A DNA stretch of 64,000 nt. Origin: JBELHR01 sp049607205 (lineage in GTDB: Bacteria > Bacteroidota > Bacteroidia > Flavobacteriales > Flavobacteriaceae). The stretch spans positions 20,479 to 84,478 of the forward strand of contig JBMYWH010000008.1 of assembly GCA_049607205.1 (NCBI GenBank). Reading direction: 5' to 3'. This document shows positions 42,949-51,911 of the stretch, piece after piece. Below the pieces are notes generated by a model. The model was not told the DNA's origin. It saw only the letters and a program-made list of their open reading frames with translations, and searched no databases. Position numbers and translations under genes: made by a program. Position 1 is the stretch's first letter; the number at the start of each line of letters is the position of its first letter.

Positions 42949-43695
42949 TTAAGATCGTTTAGCGGTTCTTGCCAAGGTTTCAAAAACCCCGTTCATGTCT
43001 GAACTTTGATATTTTTCTTTTAGTTTTTTAGGGCTATCTAAAGCCTCAATCTTTCCATCTACCATAATCGATACTCTGTTACAATATTCGGCTTCATCCA
43101 TATAGTGGGTGGTCACAAAAACCGTTATACCTCGATCGGAAGCTTGATAGATTAATTCCCAAAACTGTCTTCTGGTAATGGGGTCTACACCTCCGGTGGG
43201 TTCATCTAAAAATACAATAATAGGATCGTGAATAATGGCGGCGATAAAAGCTAGTTTTTGTTTCCATCCTAAAGGCAGATCACTAACCAATGCGTTCTTG
43301 GATCCTAGGAAGCCTAAAATCCCTAATTGATGGTCAATTTTTGTATTAATTTCTTTTTTAGGAACTCCATAGATACCACAATACATTTTCAAATTCTCAT
43401 ATACGGTAAGATCTTCATAAAGAGAGAATTTTTGACTCATATAGCCAATTCTCTTTTTAATTTCTTCAGATTGATTAGAGATGTTAAAGCCTGCCACAGT
43501 TGCACTTCCACTACTAGGTTTTAAAAGTCCACAAAGCATGCGCATTGCTGTAGTTTTTCCTGCACCATTCGCTCCTAAAAAGCCAAAAATTTCTCCAGGG
43601 GTCACCTCAAAACTTATATGGTCCACAGCGGTAAAACTGCCGAACGTTCGGGTAAGATTATCCGCGGTGATTGTGTGTTTATTCTCCATGCTCAT
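42949..43695 (-). CDS. ABC ATPase corresponding to the C-terminal half of YbhF
   Basis: A 248-residue ATPase: Walker A GANGAGKTTAMRML, Walker B IVFLDEPTGGVDP, H-loop VFVTTHYMDEAEYC. The signature is LPLGWKQKL in place of LSGGQ, a variant typical of the second nucleotide-binding domain of YbhF/YhiH-type proteins. In E. coli both domains are one polypeptide; here they are separate genes overlapping by 17 nt. This one probably forms the asymmetric NBD pair with 43679-44605. Confidence 0.88.
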   Translation of the reverse strand: MSMENKHTITADNLTRTFGSFTAVDHISFEVTPGEIFGFLGANGAGKTTAMRMLCGLLKPSSGSATVAGFNISNQSEEIKKRIGYMSQKFSLYEDLTVYENLKMYCGIYGVPKKEINTKIDHQLGILGFLGSKNALVSDLPLGWKQKLAFIAAIIHDPIIVFLDEPTGGVDPITRRQFWELIYQASDRGITVFVTTHYMDEAEYCNRVSIMVDGKIEALDSPKKLKEKYQSSDMNGVFETLARTAKRS

Positions 43696-44605
43696 TTTGA
43701 TTACTTAGGTACATAAAACAATCCTCTATACTGGCTGGAATAGGGCTTATGCTGACTCCCGTTAAAGATGTTTTCTTTAGGCTTTCTAAAACTTGGTCTA
43801 GAGGAAATTCAACGTTTTCGGCCACTGTGATGTGATGCGTTTCTCCAAAAGGGAAGACACTTACTACATTTTTGAGTTTCTGCAACTCCAGCAGCAGTGG
43901 ATACATTTGATCGGCTTTTGCCGCGTATATCTTTTCTTTAAAATTAGCTACAATTCCTTGAGGGCTGTCTAGTTCTAAGATATCTCCCTTTTGCATAAGG
44001 GCGATTCGATCGCATAAACTTGCTTCATCCATATAGGGTGTAGATACGATAATTGTGATCCCCTCTTTTTCCAAGGTTTTCAGGATGTCCCAAAACTCTT
44101 TTCTCGAAGTAGGATCCACTCCCGTGGTTGGCTCATCAAGTAAGAGTAACTCAGGACGATGAATCAGAGCGCAACACAAGGCTAATTTCTGTTTCATCCC
44201 ACCGGATAAATTTCCAGCACGACGGTCTTTAAAAGGGGCTAATTGCTGATAGATAGCATCTATTAAAGGAAGGTTTTCTGCAACAGTTGTATTAAATAAG
44301 GAAGCAAAGACGTGAAGATTCTCATCGATGCTAAGATCGGTATACAGGGAAAATGTTCCCGGCATATAACCAATCTTAGTTCTGATCTCTTTAAAGTCTT
44401 CTACCGCATCTAGCCCGAGGACCTCAATTTCTCCTTGGTCCGCAAGTAATAAAGTGGTAAGCAGTCTAAACAAAGTAGTTTTACCTGCCCCATCCGGGCC
44501 TATTAGACCGAAAAGTTCTCCTTTGTTTACCTCAAGGGAAATTTCCTTAAGAGCCTTGACCTCTTTATAAGATTTATAAACATTATGTAGCTTTACTACT
44601 CCCAT
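43679..44605 (-). CDS. ABC ATPase corresponding to the N-terminal half of YbhF
   Basis: A 308-residue ATPase with Walker A GPDGAGKTTLFRLL (the Asp is characteristic of YbhF NBD1), a regular signature LSGGMKQKLALCCAL, Walker B LLLDEPTTGVDP and H-loop VSTPYMDEASLCDRI, with Pro in place of the H-loop His. An 80-residue C-terminal regulatory region follows. It is encoded directly after the HlyD gene and overlaps the other ATPase gene by 17 nt. Confidence 0.88.
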   Translation of the reverse strand: MGVVKLHNVYKSYKEVKALKEISLEVNKGELFGLIGPDGAGKTTLFRLLTTLLLADQGEIEVLGLDAVEDFKEIRTKIGYMPGTFSLYTDLSIDENLHVFASLFNTTVAENLPLIDAIYQQLAPFKDRRAGNLSGGMKQKLALCCALIHRPELLLLDEPTTGVDPTSRKEFWDILKTLEKEGITIIVSTPYMDEASLCDRIALMQKGDILELDSPQGIVANFKEKIYAAKADQMYPLLLELQKLKNVVSVFPFGETHHITVAENVEFPLDQVLESLKKTSLTGVSISPIPASIEDCFMYLSNQNEHGE

Positions 44606-45499
44606 TTATTTGATTTTAAATCCTCCATACATTCCAATGCGTAACAATCCATCCTTGTTATCTACTGCTACTTTTACCGCGTAGACTAAATTGGCACGCT
44701 CATCTTGAGTTTGAATGGTCTTAGGAGTGAACTCTGATTCAGAACTGATCCAGGTAATAGTTCCAGAAAGTTCTTTTGTACCTTCCGCTCCGTATTCTGC
44801 AAATACCGTAACTTTCTGCCCTATTTTAAGGTCTTTTAACTGTTCTGTATTTAAATAAGCCTTCAAAGTCATGTGTTGTAGATCTGCAATCCTCATCAGA
44901 GGTCTTCCTGCACCCACCATTTCATTTTGTTCGACAAACTTAACAAGGACTACACCATCTATCGGAGCCTTAATTGTGGACTTAGAGATTTGATATTCTA
45001 TAAGCTTGACTTGTTCTTCAAGAGCATCAATTTGGAATACCAAACTATTGTTTTGATTGGTTAGGTTGTCCTTTTGAGCGGCATAAGTACTTTTAAGACT
45101 TGCTAATTTAGTATTAACGTCATCCAATTGTTTAGAGGTAGCAGCACCTTGATCATACATGTTTTGAATTCTCTGTTGATCCTTTTTAAGACCTGAAATC
45201 TGGTGCTTTAAAGTCTTTAGATTACTTGCAATATTAGGTAGTCTTGCCTCTAATCCGGAAACTTGGCTTAGGAGTTGTAGTTTGGTAAGACTTAGACTTG
45301 TCGAGTCCACTTGAGCGAGAACATCTCCCTTTCTTACTTGATTTCCCTCATCGATGTATAGTCCTGTTAATTCTCCTGGATTTTGAGCAGAAATGGTAAT
45401 TTCTGTACTTTCAAATACACCGTTGGCGTCTAAATTTACTTCTTTTGAGCTGCAAGAAATAAGTGTGAATATTAGAATTGAGTTTAAGATATATTTCAT
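44606..45499 (-). CDS. HlyD-family membrane fusion lipoprotein (YbhG-like)
   Basis: A 297-residue periplasmic adaptor. The lipobox LISC (Cys16) replaces the signal anchor of E. coli YbhG. A biotinyl-lipoyl-like half (ISAQNPGELTGLYIDEGNQVRKGDVLAQVD), a long alpha-hairpin (residues about 70-170, rich in Leu/Gln/Lys), the second lipoyl half (TIKAPIDGVVLVKFVEQNEMVGAG) and a beta-barrel domain follow. It links the inner-membrane ABC complex to the TolC-like protein encoded next to it. Confidence 0.88.
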   Translation of the reverse strand: MKYILNSILIFTLISCSSKEVNLDANGVFESTEITISAQNPGELTGLYIDEGNQVRKGDVLAQVDSTSLSLTKLQLLSQVSGLEARLPNIASNLKTLKHQISGLKKDQQRIQNMYDQGAATSKQLDDVNTKLASLKSTYAAQKDNLTNQNNSLVFQIDALEEQVKLIEYQISKSTIKAPIDGVVLVKFVEQNEMVGAGRPLMRIADLQHMTLKAYLNTEQLKDLKIGQKVTVFAEYGAEGTKELSGTITWISSESEFTPKTIQTQDERANLVYAVKVAVDNKDGLLRIGMYGGFKIK

Positions 45500-45503
45500 G
45501 ATA

Positions 45504-46757
45504 TTATTGTTTTCCAGTTGTGTGATTGTAATCGTAAATAGCCTTTAAATGATATAGTTTATTGCTTCGAACTTCTTGTTTTGCAGCATAAGACTCTTGA
45601 ACTTTCAAAAGAAGATCTGCAATGGTAATGACTCCTTGGTCATATCTTACCTTATAAAGGTCCGCTACATTTTGTTTAAGTGTTTCAATTTCCTGAGAAC
45701 GCTTGAAGAGTTTTGAGTACTTTTCAATTTGCGCCTCATTGTCTTGTTCAACAAGTTTTAAATTAAAGTCAAACTGCTGTTTGTTAACTTTGATTTGTTC
45801 ACTTTGAGCCATAGCGATTTGTTTGTTGTTTTTGTTCTTGAAAAGTCCATCGATCGACCAATTCACCGAGAGTCCTGCAACAAAAATATTTGAGGTGCTT
45901 GCCGGACCTATACCCACTTCTGGTGCGAGACCTACTCCGAAGGCAACCAAACCAATTTTAGGATAGAGCATAGATTGATCCAAGCCCTGTTTAGCCTCAA
46001 TTTGTTCTTGTTGAGCTTCAAAGCTCTCGTATTCGGGTCTTTGATAAGATGAAGCCAGTTCAAAGGCCTGGTCTACCGGATCAATCAGACGAATATCTTC
46101 TAATGATTGGTTGATAAAATGACCTAACATCTGACGGTATTGATGGATCATGGTTTGAATTTGAGATTGGCCTTGTTCATTTTCAAGAAGTACAATTTTC
46201 ACCTCTTCAAGATCTGAACTCAAGGCGACTTCGTTGTCAACCGCTGAACGAACCTTGGATAGTTGCTCCTCTAGAGCCTTATGAATTCCTTGAAGACTTT
46301 CTTGTTTTGATTCTAAAAGGAGAATACCAAAATACAAGTCACTAATTTTTTGTTTTACTTGATAGAGTTGAGCATCTACTTGTGAACTTTGAAGTTTTGA
46401 TTGAGCCTCGATCATGGATTTTTGGCTTTTAGTAATCCCACCATCCCATATCAGTTGGTTGAATTCAGCAAACCCTATAAATTGTCCATTGGCATCGGAG
46501 CCTTCTCCAACTTCTGGAAAGCCTTCAATGACACCTCCAATTAGATTGAATTCCAGATGAGGTAAATAGTTTCTTTTTGCATTGCTCATAGAGTATTCTT
46601 TGGTCTGTTCGATCAAATCATATTGAGCGATCAAAGGGTAATTATCCTTGGCAAGGTTCTGACATTCCGACAAAGTTAATTGACCGAAAATGGAAGAAGT
46701 AAAGCCTAAAGAGAGAAGCAAAATCGCGCCACTAAATAGATGAGTTTTCATTCGCAT
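45504..46757 (-). CDS. TolC-family outer-membrane efflux protein
   Basis: A 417-residue protein with a signal peptide (ending SSIFGQ) and the two-fold TolC helical pattern, for example LTLSECQNLAKDNYPLIAQYDLIEQ at the start and KQNVADLYKVRYDQGVITIADLLLKVQ near the end. It would form the outer-membrane channel of the exporter. Its first codons overlap the end of the TetR gene by 10 nt, so the regulator leads the operon. Confidence 0.88.
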   Translation of the reverse strand: MRMKTHLFSGAILLLSLGFTSSIFGQLTLSECQNLAKDNYPLIAQYDLIEQTKEYSMSNAKRNYLPHLEFNLIGGVIEGFPEVGEGSDANGQFIGFAEFNQLIWDGGITKSQKSMIEAQSKLQSSQVDAQLYQVKQKISDLYFGILLLESKQESLQGIHKALEEQLSKVRSAVDNEVALSSDLEEVKIVLLENEQGQSQIQTMIHQYRQMLGHFINQSLEDIRLIDPVDQAFELASSYQRPEYESFEAQQEQIEAKQGLDQSMLYPKIGLVAFGVGLAPEVGIGPASTSNIFVAGLSVNWSIDGLFKNKNNKQIAMAQSEQIKVNKQQFDFNLKLVEQDNEAQIEKYSKLFKRSQEIETLKQNVADLYKVRYDQGVITIADLLLKVQESYAAKQEVRSNKLYHLKAIYDYNHTTGKQ

Positions 46758-47305
46758 ATAAATTTTTGAATTAACTGATTAGTCATATGCTCATATGAGT
46801 CATGACCAGGTAAAATTTGTAGTAAATTATAATTAAGATTAATGCCTAATAAAGACATCAAAAACAGTGAAGCCCTCTGTTCAGCTTCCTTCTTTTCAAG
46901 AGACAAATGACTTTCAAAGAGATTCTTGATATGTATGTATATTTTTATGGGGAATTGTTTAATTAAGGAGAGAAAGTCCTTATTTCCCGTACTGTTTCTC
47001 AAGTTTATCATGATGAAATCTTGATTCTTCTGATACATCTCTTTCAGCCCAAGAGCAATGTTTTGTAGTTGATCTTCTAAAGATTGTCCTGAAATGTCTT
47101 GTAATTGTGCAGAAAAATTGGGTTGAAAGAGTTGATCTTCTAAAACTTTAGTCAATAGTTTCTCTTTTGAGCCAAAATTTCTAAAGATGGTAACTTCATT
47201 GACTCCAGCCTCTTGAGCAATATTCTTAGTTGTCGTAAGGTCGTAGCCCTTAGTTGCAAAAAGAGTCTTGGCGGCTTGTAGAATATGAAGTTGTTTTTCC
47301 GTCAT
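46748..47305 (-). CDS. TetR-family regulator of the export operon
   Basis: The protein has 185 residues from the ATG at 47305; the longer frame to 47332 would begin inside the promoter. The N-terminal HTH reads ILQAAKTLFATKGYDLTTTKNIAQEAGVNEVTIFRNFGSKEKLLTKVL, the classic TetR pattern. The ligand-binding region is unremarkable. It is the first gene of the operon and overlaps tolC, so it likely represses its own operon through the palindrome at 47311-47330, as CecR does for ybhGFSR in E. coli. Confidence 0.88.
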   Translation of the reverse strand: MTEKQLHILQAAKTLFATKGYDLTTTKNIAQEAGVNEVTIFRNFGSKEKLLTKVLEDQLFQPNFSAQLQDISGQSLEDQLQNIALGLKEMYQKNQDFIMINLRNSTGNKDFLSLIKQFPIKIYIHIKNLFESHLSLEKKEAEQRASLFLMSLLGINLNYNLLQILPGHDSYEHMTNQLIQKFICE

Positions 47306-47310
47306 TAAAT

Positions 47311-47330
47311 GTATGTAAGTACTTGCTTGC
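47311..47330. promoter_or_regulatory. Imperfect palindrome, probable TetR operator
   Basis: A 20-bp imperfect inverted repeat centred on AAGTACTT; I count 14 of 20 positions symmetric. It sits between the TATTTTTG -7 element (47330-47337) and the ATG at 47305, a position that blocks transcription when bound. Confidence 0.5.
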
Positions 47331-47337
47331 AAAAATA
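47330..47337 (-). promoter_or_regulatory. Promoter -7 element of the TetR-export operon
   Basis: TATTTTTG on the minus strand, 24 nt before the ATG at 47305. It shares one base with the palindrome. Confidence 0.6.
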
Positions 47338-47347
47338 AGTAAAAAAA

Positions 47348-47371
47348 TACTCCATCTGAAGTAGATGGAGT
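47348..47371 (-). terminator. Terminator of the DUF3857 operon
   Basis: A perfect 10-bp stem TACTCCATCT / AGATGGAGTA followed on the minus strand by a T7 run, just past the stop at 47378. Confidence 0.85.
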
Positions 47372-47377
47372 AAAATT

Positions 47378-49357
47378 TTAAATTTTCTCTAAATAAATAG
47401 GCTCATTTAGGTCTTTTATGAGTTGATCCCAATGCATTTTTAGCATTTTATACTCTGAGGGTAAATAAATTGCTTTTTTAAATTGATATTCTACCGAGTA
47501 AACTATCATAGAAGGGCTTACTTGCGTTTGAATCTTGAATTTAATTAAAGGATTGTCTGTTTGGTGTGATTTAGGAGGAGTCCCTATCGTATACCCTGAA
47601 GGGATTCGAATGATAGATTTGTATAGTCCCGCTTTGAGGTAGTTTAAATCCACAGGAAGAATACGTTCTGATTCATTCAAAAAGTTTTCCTTTGGAGCCG
47701 TTCCAGCAAAAGGCTTAATTTTATATTTGGAATTTTTTGAATTTAGAGGGTAAGAAGCTTTGAAATTTATTTGAACTGCCTGCTCTGGGTTTTGGAAACC
47801 TGAAGTTCTAAGCTCGTTAATTCTAAAAAAACCATAGTCCCATAGATAGTACCTTTCAATTTCTTTTTTAGGATCAAGTTGGTCAAATTTTGATCTATAT
47901 GATCTTGCACTGTAACCTGATTTGGTTTGACTGAAGGTGATTTTTGATATTTCAGCCTCCAGTTTAGGATCAATTCTCACAACAACTTGATCGAAAGAAT
48001 AGGCTCTTTCTGAGGGGCTAATCCACTCTGGATTCTTTTTAGCAATCAAGCCCAATCCATTTAGATTGTATTTAGGGATACTCTTAAAGCTGAGTTTTTT
48101 ATCCGTGCAATCAATGAAGTTAAGGTCTCCTTCAGGTATGTAAATTATGGTATTATTAAAAGCGGATGAATAAGGGAGATTAGTGTTAACTTTTCCATGA
48201 TTCCTGGTCGATACTAGGAGAGGATACGCCTCTATTCCAACTTCATTTAAAAAAGCCAATGCAAGGAGATTTAGAGATGTTGAATTCCCTTTTTTTGTTT
48301 TATTGAATGTTTCAAAATCTTTCTTGGAGCTAAGAGATAAAGAATTGTTGAAGGTATAATTCTTTTTAACGTACTCGACAATGAGTTGAATTTGTTTCTG
48401 GTCGTTGTTTGTAAGGTTTAAGTTCGTGTTTGATTTTAAAATGGACTGTGCAAATTGTTTCGAATCTTCATAAAAGCCTCCGAAGTATTTCATTGAATTT
48501 TGTCGTTTTACCAATGTGGGCCAAGAAGTCAAATATGTAGTACCAGAACGGAGATTATTTAAGGCAGAGATATTGAAGGAAACCTTTTTAATATAATCTT
48601 CTTCTCTGGTGATATAATGTTTGGTTCTAAATGAGGAAACATCAAACATTTCTATTTTATGAAACGAGTCCTTTGATCCGGAACTAACAGCATTCATACC
48701 GTTGACCATACTTGAGACTCTTGCTTTTTTCTTCTTTTCTTTTCCGTATTTCTTAAACCCTTGTGGAACATAAGTGTATTCCAATTGATAAGGAAAATGA
48801 ATCTCCAACATACTGTACTTAATGGGAAGTTCACCCTGAGTTATCCACTCAAATGTGGTGAAGGCAGGTGAAACCTCGGTATAGGAGTATTCAATAATAC
48901 TTCCGATTTTTACATTTGGAACTTTTAAACGAGCAATCTTATAGTAGTGATTTGTCTCATGGGGTTTTATACTGAGCTTCTGAGTATCAATAATTGTTTT
49001 TAATACTTTACCTAAAGAGTCTACATGGATAATTTGAGCTTTTAAATCTTTAATATACCCTTTGTTTCCATTGTATTGAAATTCAATATTTGAATATTTC
49101 AGACCTTCCTGAGTTAGTATTTTAGTTCTTTTTGAACGTTTAATATCTAAATATAGTAATGAAGTATTTTCTGTATAATCTTTGACCGTTCTTTGTTCAG
49201 TTTGAAATAGTACTAATGCGTCTGCATTTGGAAAGACCGGGTCGATTACCAAGTCTAAATCATCTTGTGTTACTTTATCATAAACCTCACTGAACTTTTG
49301 AGCATAACCTGTTGCGAGATTAAGTATGAAAATTATGAATAAAAGTAGCTTTTTCAT
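47378..49357 (-). CDS. Exported DUF3857/transglutaminase-like protein
   Basis: A 659-residue protein with a signal peptide (ending TGYAQ). Residues 60-250 form the DUF3857 region (IEYSYTEVSPAFTTFEW). A transglutaminase-like core at about 320-420 reads IVEYVKKNYTFNNSL then KKGNSTSLNLLALAFLNEVGIEAYPLLVSTRNHG. In that core Ser stands where the nucleophilic Cys (NCxS) is expected, so catalysis is doubtful. DUF3858-like strands close the protein. It overlaps the upstream hydrolase gene by 4 nt. Confidence 0.82.
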   Translation of the reverse strand: MKKLLLFIIFILNLATGYAQKFSEVYDKVTQDDLDLVIDPVFPNADALVLFQTEQRTVKDYTENTSLLYLDIKRSKRTKILTQEGLKYSNIEFQYNGNKGYIKDLKAQIIHVDSLGKVLKTIIDTQKLSIKPHETNHYYKIARLKVPNVKIGSIIEYSYTEVSPAFTTFEWITQGELPIKYSMLEIHFPYQLEYTYVPQGFKKYGKEKKKKARVSSMVNGMNAVSSGSKDSFHKIEMFDVSSFRTKHYITREEDYIKKVSFNISALNNLRSGTTYLTSWPTLVKRQNSMKYFGGFYEDSKQFAQSILKSNTNLNLTNNDQKQIQLIVEYVKKNYTFNNSLSLSSKKDFETFNKTKKGNSTSLNLLALAFLNEVGIEAYPLLVSTRNHGKVNTNLPYSSAFNNTIIYIPEGDLNFIDCTDKKLSFKSIPKYNLNGLGLIAKKNPEWISPSERAYSFDQVVVRIDPKLEAEISKITFSQTKSGYSARSYRSKFDQLDPKKEIERYYLWDYGFFRINELRTSGFQNPEQAVQINFKASYPLNSKNSKYKIKPFAGTAPKENFLNESERILPVDLNYLKAGLYKSIIRIPSGYTIGTPPKSHQTDNPLIKFKIQTQVSPSMIVYSVEYQFKKAIYLPSEYKMLKMHWDQLIKDLNEPIYLEKI

Positions 49358-50148
49358 AAGTTTTTAGTAATCTTAATTAAAAGAGGAAAGGCAGGGTAGG
49401 TCATACCGTGATCGTATCCTTGCATTTCATATAGATATACATTCTGATTGCCTACTACTTTGAGCATTCTATAGAAATAGGCATTTTCTTCATAGCGTCC
49501 CAAGAGTTCCATCTCTCGATCTCCTGTAATCAAATGAATAGGAGGGGTGTCCTTTTTGACATGAAATAAAGGCGCATAGTGGTCTACTACGGGTTGCTCT
49601 CCAGGTATGCCGTTCTCTTTTCTTATAGTGAAATGAGTGATGGTATGGCCACTAAAGGGAACCAATGCGGCAAAATCATTTATATTTAGCTTATATGGCT
49701 CTAAATATTGAGGGTCTAATAGTGAAATCATCGTCAAGTAGCCTCCAGCACTATGCCCTGATATGACAATTTTATCAGGATTTCCTCCATACAATGAAAT
49801 ATTCTTTTTAGCCCAAGCAATAGCCGCTGCGGCATCCTCTATATAAGCAGGTGCCTTTACTTGAGGAGATAGTCTATAGTTGACTCCAATCACTGCAAAT
49901 CCTTTGTTTTTTAAAACTTGAGGAATCTCCTTAGACCCTGTTTCAATTCCACCTCCGTGAAACCAAACAATTGTGGAAAAGTTTTCAGTGTTCTCAGGAA
50001 GATATACATCTAGTTTACAACGTTCCTTTTGATAATCCGTCTGGGTTACGGATTCTGGATAATAGGAAATGTTCTCAATAAGTTGAGACTGAGCTAGGCC
50101 TAAACTGGCCATTAAAAAGAAAACAAGTAGGGATAAGTAATTTTTCAT
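49354..50148 (-). CDS. Exported alpha/beta hydrolase of the HSL/carboxylesterase type
   Basis: A 264-residue hydrolase with a signal peptide (ending LGLAQ), the oxyanion motif VWFHGGGIETGSKE (HGGG), nucleophile elbow VISGHSAGGYLTM, Asp in HLITGDREM and His in GYDHGMTYPAF. It is probably an esterase or lipase with a small substrate. It lies in a run of five closely spaced genes (47378-51548), 1 nt from the GNAT gene and overlapping the DUF3857 gene. Confidence 0.85.
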   Translation of the reverse strand: MKNYLSLLVFFLMASLGLAQSQLIENISYYPESVTQTDYQKERCKLDVYLPENTENFSTIVWFHGGGIETGSKEIPQVLKNKGFAVIGVNYRLSPQVKAPAYIEDAAAAIAWAKKNISLYGGNPDKIVISGHSAGGYLTMISLLDPQYLEPYKLNINDFAALVPFSGHTITHFTIRKENGIPGEQPVVDHYAPLFHVKKDTPPIHLITGDREMELLGRYEENAYFYRMLKVVGNQNVYLYEMQGYDHGMTYPAFPLLIKITKNL

Positions 50149-50149
50149 T

Positions 50150-50680
50150 TTAAAAGAACGTTTCAGGATAATGAACTAAACCGTTGATTTTCTCCAAGCT
50201 GTTAGGAGTGATCTCTTTGACCATACAATATTCAGGCGGGACCTGAAAATGGAATTCTATATTGTGATTTTTACAAACTTCATATCCAAACCGTGGATAA
50301 TAAGTATCGTGTCCAAGCAGTACGATATAGTCATGTCCAAGAGCTTTTGCTGTTTCATGGGCTCTTTCTATAAGTTGAGCTCCGATTTTCTGACCTTGTT
50401 TCTCTGGGAGTACAGCGACAGGTGCAAGGGTCAATCCAGGGAATTCTTCTTTTGTTTCCTGAGAAACAATCTTTAGTGGACTCACTAGAATGTAGCCAAC
50501 AACTTTTTCATCTTCCAATGCAACGAGTGCTAAGTCTGAGATAAAATCTTCAGAGGCTCTAATTCTCCTTACAAGATCTCCTTCTCCATGATCGGAATAA
50601 GGATCGTTTTTAAAGGCTTCTAATAATAGTTTATCAATTTCTGTAAAGTGTTCAGGTCTTTCTTTAGTAATATGTAGCAT
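50150..50680 (-). CDS. GNAT-family N-acetyltransferase
   Basis: A 176-residue GNAT protein. VGYILVSPLKI is strand beta4 and LTLAPVAVLPEKQGQKIGAQLIERAHETAKALG is the acetyl-CoA pyrophosphate loop (QGQKIG). YIVLLGHDTYYPRFGYE completes the fold. It resembles the YhbS-like group. Acceptor substrate unknown. Confidence 0.85.
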   Translation of the reverse strand: MLHITKERPEHFTEIDKLLLEAFKNDPYSDHGEGDLVRRIRASEDFISDLALVALEDEKVVGYILVSPLKIVSQETKEEFPGLTLAPVAVLPEKQGQKIGAQLIERAHETAKALGHDYIVLLGHDTYYPRFGYEVCKNHNIEFHFQVPPEYCMVKEITPNSLEKINGLVHYPETFF

Positions 50681-50684
50681 GTAA

Positions 50685-51548
50685 TTAATATTGATGAAAT
50701 GATTGGCTTACGAATAATAGTACCTCAGGTAATGAGGATCTCCAGTAAGTCCAAGTATGAGCCCCGTCGCGAACCCTGTACTGATGAGGAATCTGTTTTT
50801 TAGTAAAAGCAATATGCAGTAATGAATTTCCTTCATATAAGAAATCATCATCTCCACAGTCTATATACCATCTTACGGATTTTAAGGTCTCAGAACTTAG
50901 GTTTTTAGTTAGCTCAAGAGCGTTGTGATTTGAATAATAAGTGTGTTGGGTATTAAGATCCACATTTTTCAGAGATTCTTTAAAGCGATTTTGAAAATTC
51001 TCAAAAGAAAGGGGACCGACATAAGCGCTCAAGGGACAGGCAGCGCTGAAGAGTTCTGGGTGATGCATCGCGTACATTAAACTTCCTCCACCTCCCATAG
51101 AAAGTCCGGCGATGGCTCTAAAGCGTTTTTGAGATTTAATTCTATATTTCTTCTCTACATGAGGAATGAGTTCTTCGAAGAAAAAATCTTCATACCTCCA
51201 TTGATCATCTGGGCTATTGAAATAACCTTTTACAGTGGTATCCGCATCAGGCATTATAATGATCATCTCGGTAACATCAGTGTTTTGAAGGCTTGTGTCA
51301 ACAATGCGTTGAACTTCTCCAAACTGTATCCATCCGGTTTGATCATCTCCTAGACCATGCAGAAGATAAAGAACCGGATAAGACCTTTGCGATTCATGAT
51401 AGCCTGGTGGGAGGTAAACTGCATACTTCCTCGTTTCTCCTAATATTTCAGAGTCCATGGACAAGTCATCATAGACTAAACTATGTTGCTGCCCAAACAA
51501 AGGAGTGAATAATAGAGCTAGTAAAAATAATAAGGGGTATTTTTTCAT
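50685..51548 (-). CDS. Exported esterase-D/tributyrin-esterase-like protein
   Basis: A 287-residue protein with a signal peptide (ending LFGQ). It shows the esterase-D fold: YAVYLPPGYHESQRSYPVLYLLHGLGDDQTGW, nucleophile elbow AIAGLSMGGGGSLMYAM (Ser in GLSMGG), Asp in WYIDCGDDDFLYEG and His in DGAHTWTYWR. All catalytic residues are present, unlike the related protein at 14404-15573. It lies 2 nt from the TM2 gene in the same operon. Confidence 0.87.
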   Translation of the reverse strand: MKKYPLLFLLALLFTPLFGQQHSLVYDDLSMDSEILGETRKYAVYLPPGYHESQRSYPVLYLLHGLGDDQTGWIQFGEVQRIVDTSLQNTDVTEMIIIMPDADTTVKGYFNSPDDQWRYEDFFFEELIPHVEKKYRIKSQKRFRAIAGLSMGGGGSLMYAMHHPELFSAACPLSAYVGPLSFENFQNRFKESLKNVDLNTQHTYYSNHNALELTKNLSSETLKSVRWYIDCGDDDFLYEGNSLLHIAFTKKQIPHQYRVRDGAHTWTYWRSSLPEVLLFVSQSFHQY

Positions 51549-51550
51549 GT

Positions 51551-51886
51551 CTATGGTTTGAGGTATTCACCATTTTCGTCCGTGAAATTACCAGTGACAA
51601 TCAAAATCAAATCTATTAAGACCCAAATACCTAGACCTCCTAGGGTCAGAATCATAAGAATTCCTGTTCCGATTTTTCCATTAAAAAATCTATGTATCCC
51701 AAGACCTCCTAAGAAAAAACATAAGATAAGTGTGATTAACCATCTGTTATCTGAAGGAGTTTGCCTGGGCATAGAATTATTGGAAATGTTCGGCTGAGCT
51801 GCTCCACATTTAGGACAGTATTCTGCGTTTGAATTAATCAATGCACCGCACTCAGGGCAGTATTTCTCATAGGCTTGTTTTTCCAT
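51551..51886 (-). CDS. TM2-domain protein with N-terminal zinc ribbon
   Basis: A 111-residue protein. Residues 9-29 are a zinc ribbon with two CxxC pairs (CPECGALINSNAEYCPKCGAA). After a short linker, a TM2 domain has two helices around GGLGIHRFFNGKIGTGILMILTLGGLGIWVLIDLILI. Related proteins are small inner-membrane proteins of unknown role. Confidence 0.88.
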   Translation of the reverse strand: MEKQAYEKYCPECGALINSNAEYCPKCGAAQPNISNNSMPRQTPSDNRWLITLILCFFLGGLGIHRFFNGKIGTGILMILTLGGLGIWVLIDLILIVTGNFTDENGEYLKP

Positions 51887-51911
51887 ATCTATATTTTTGA
51901 ACTAAATTTAA

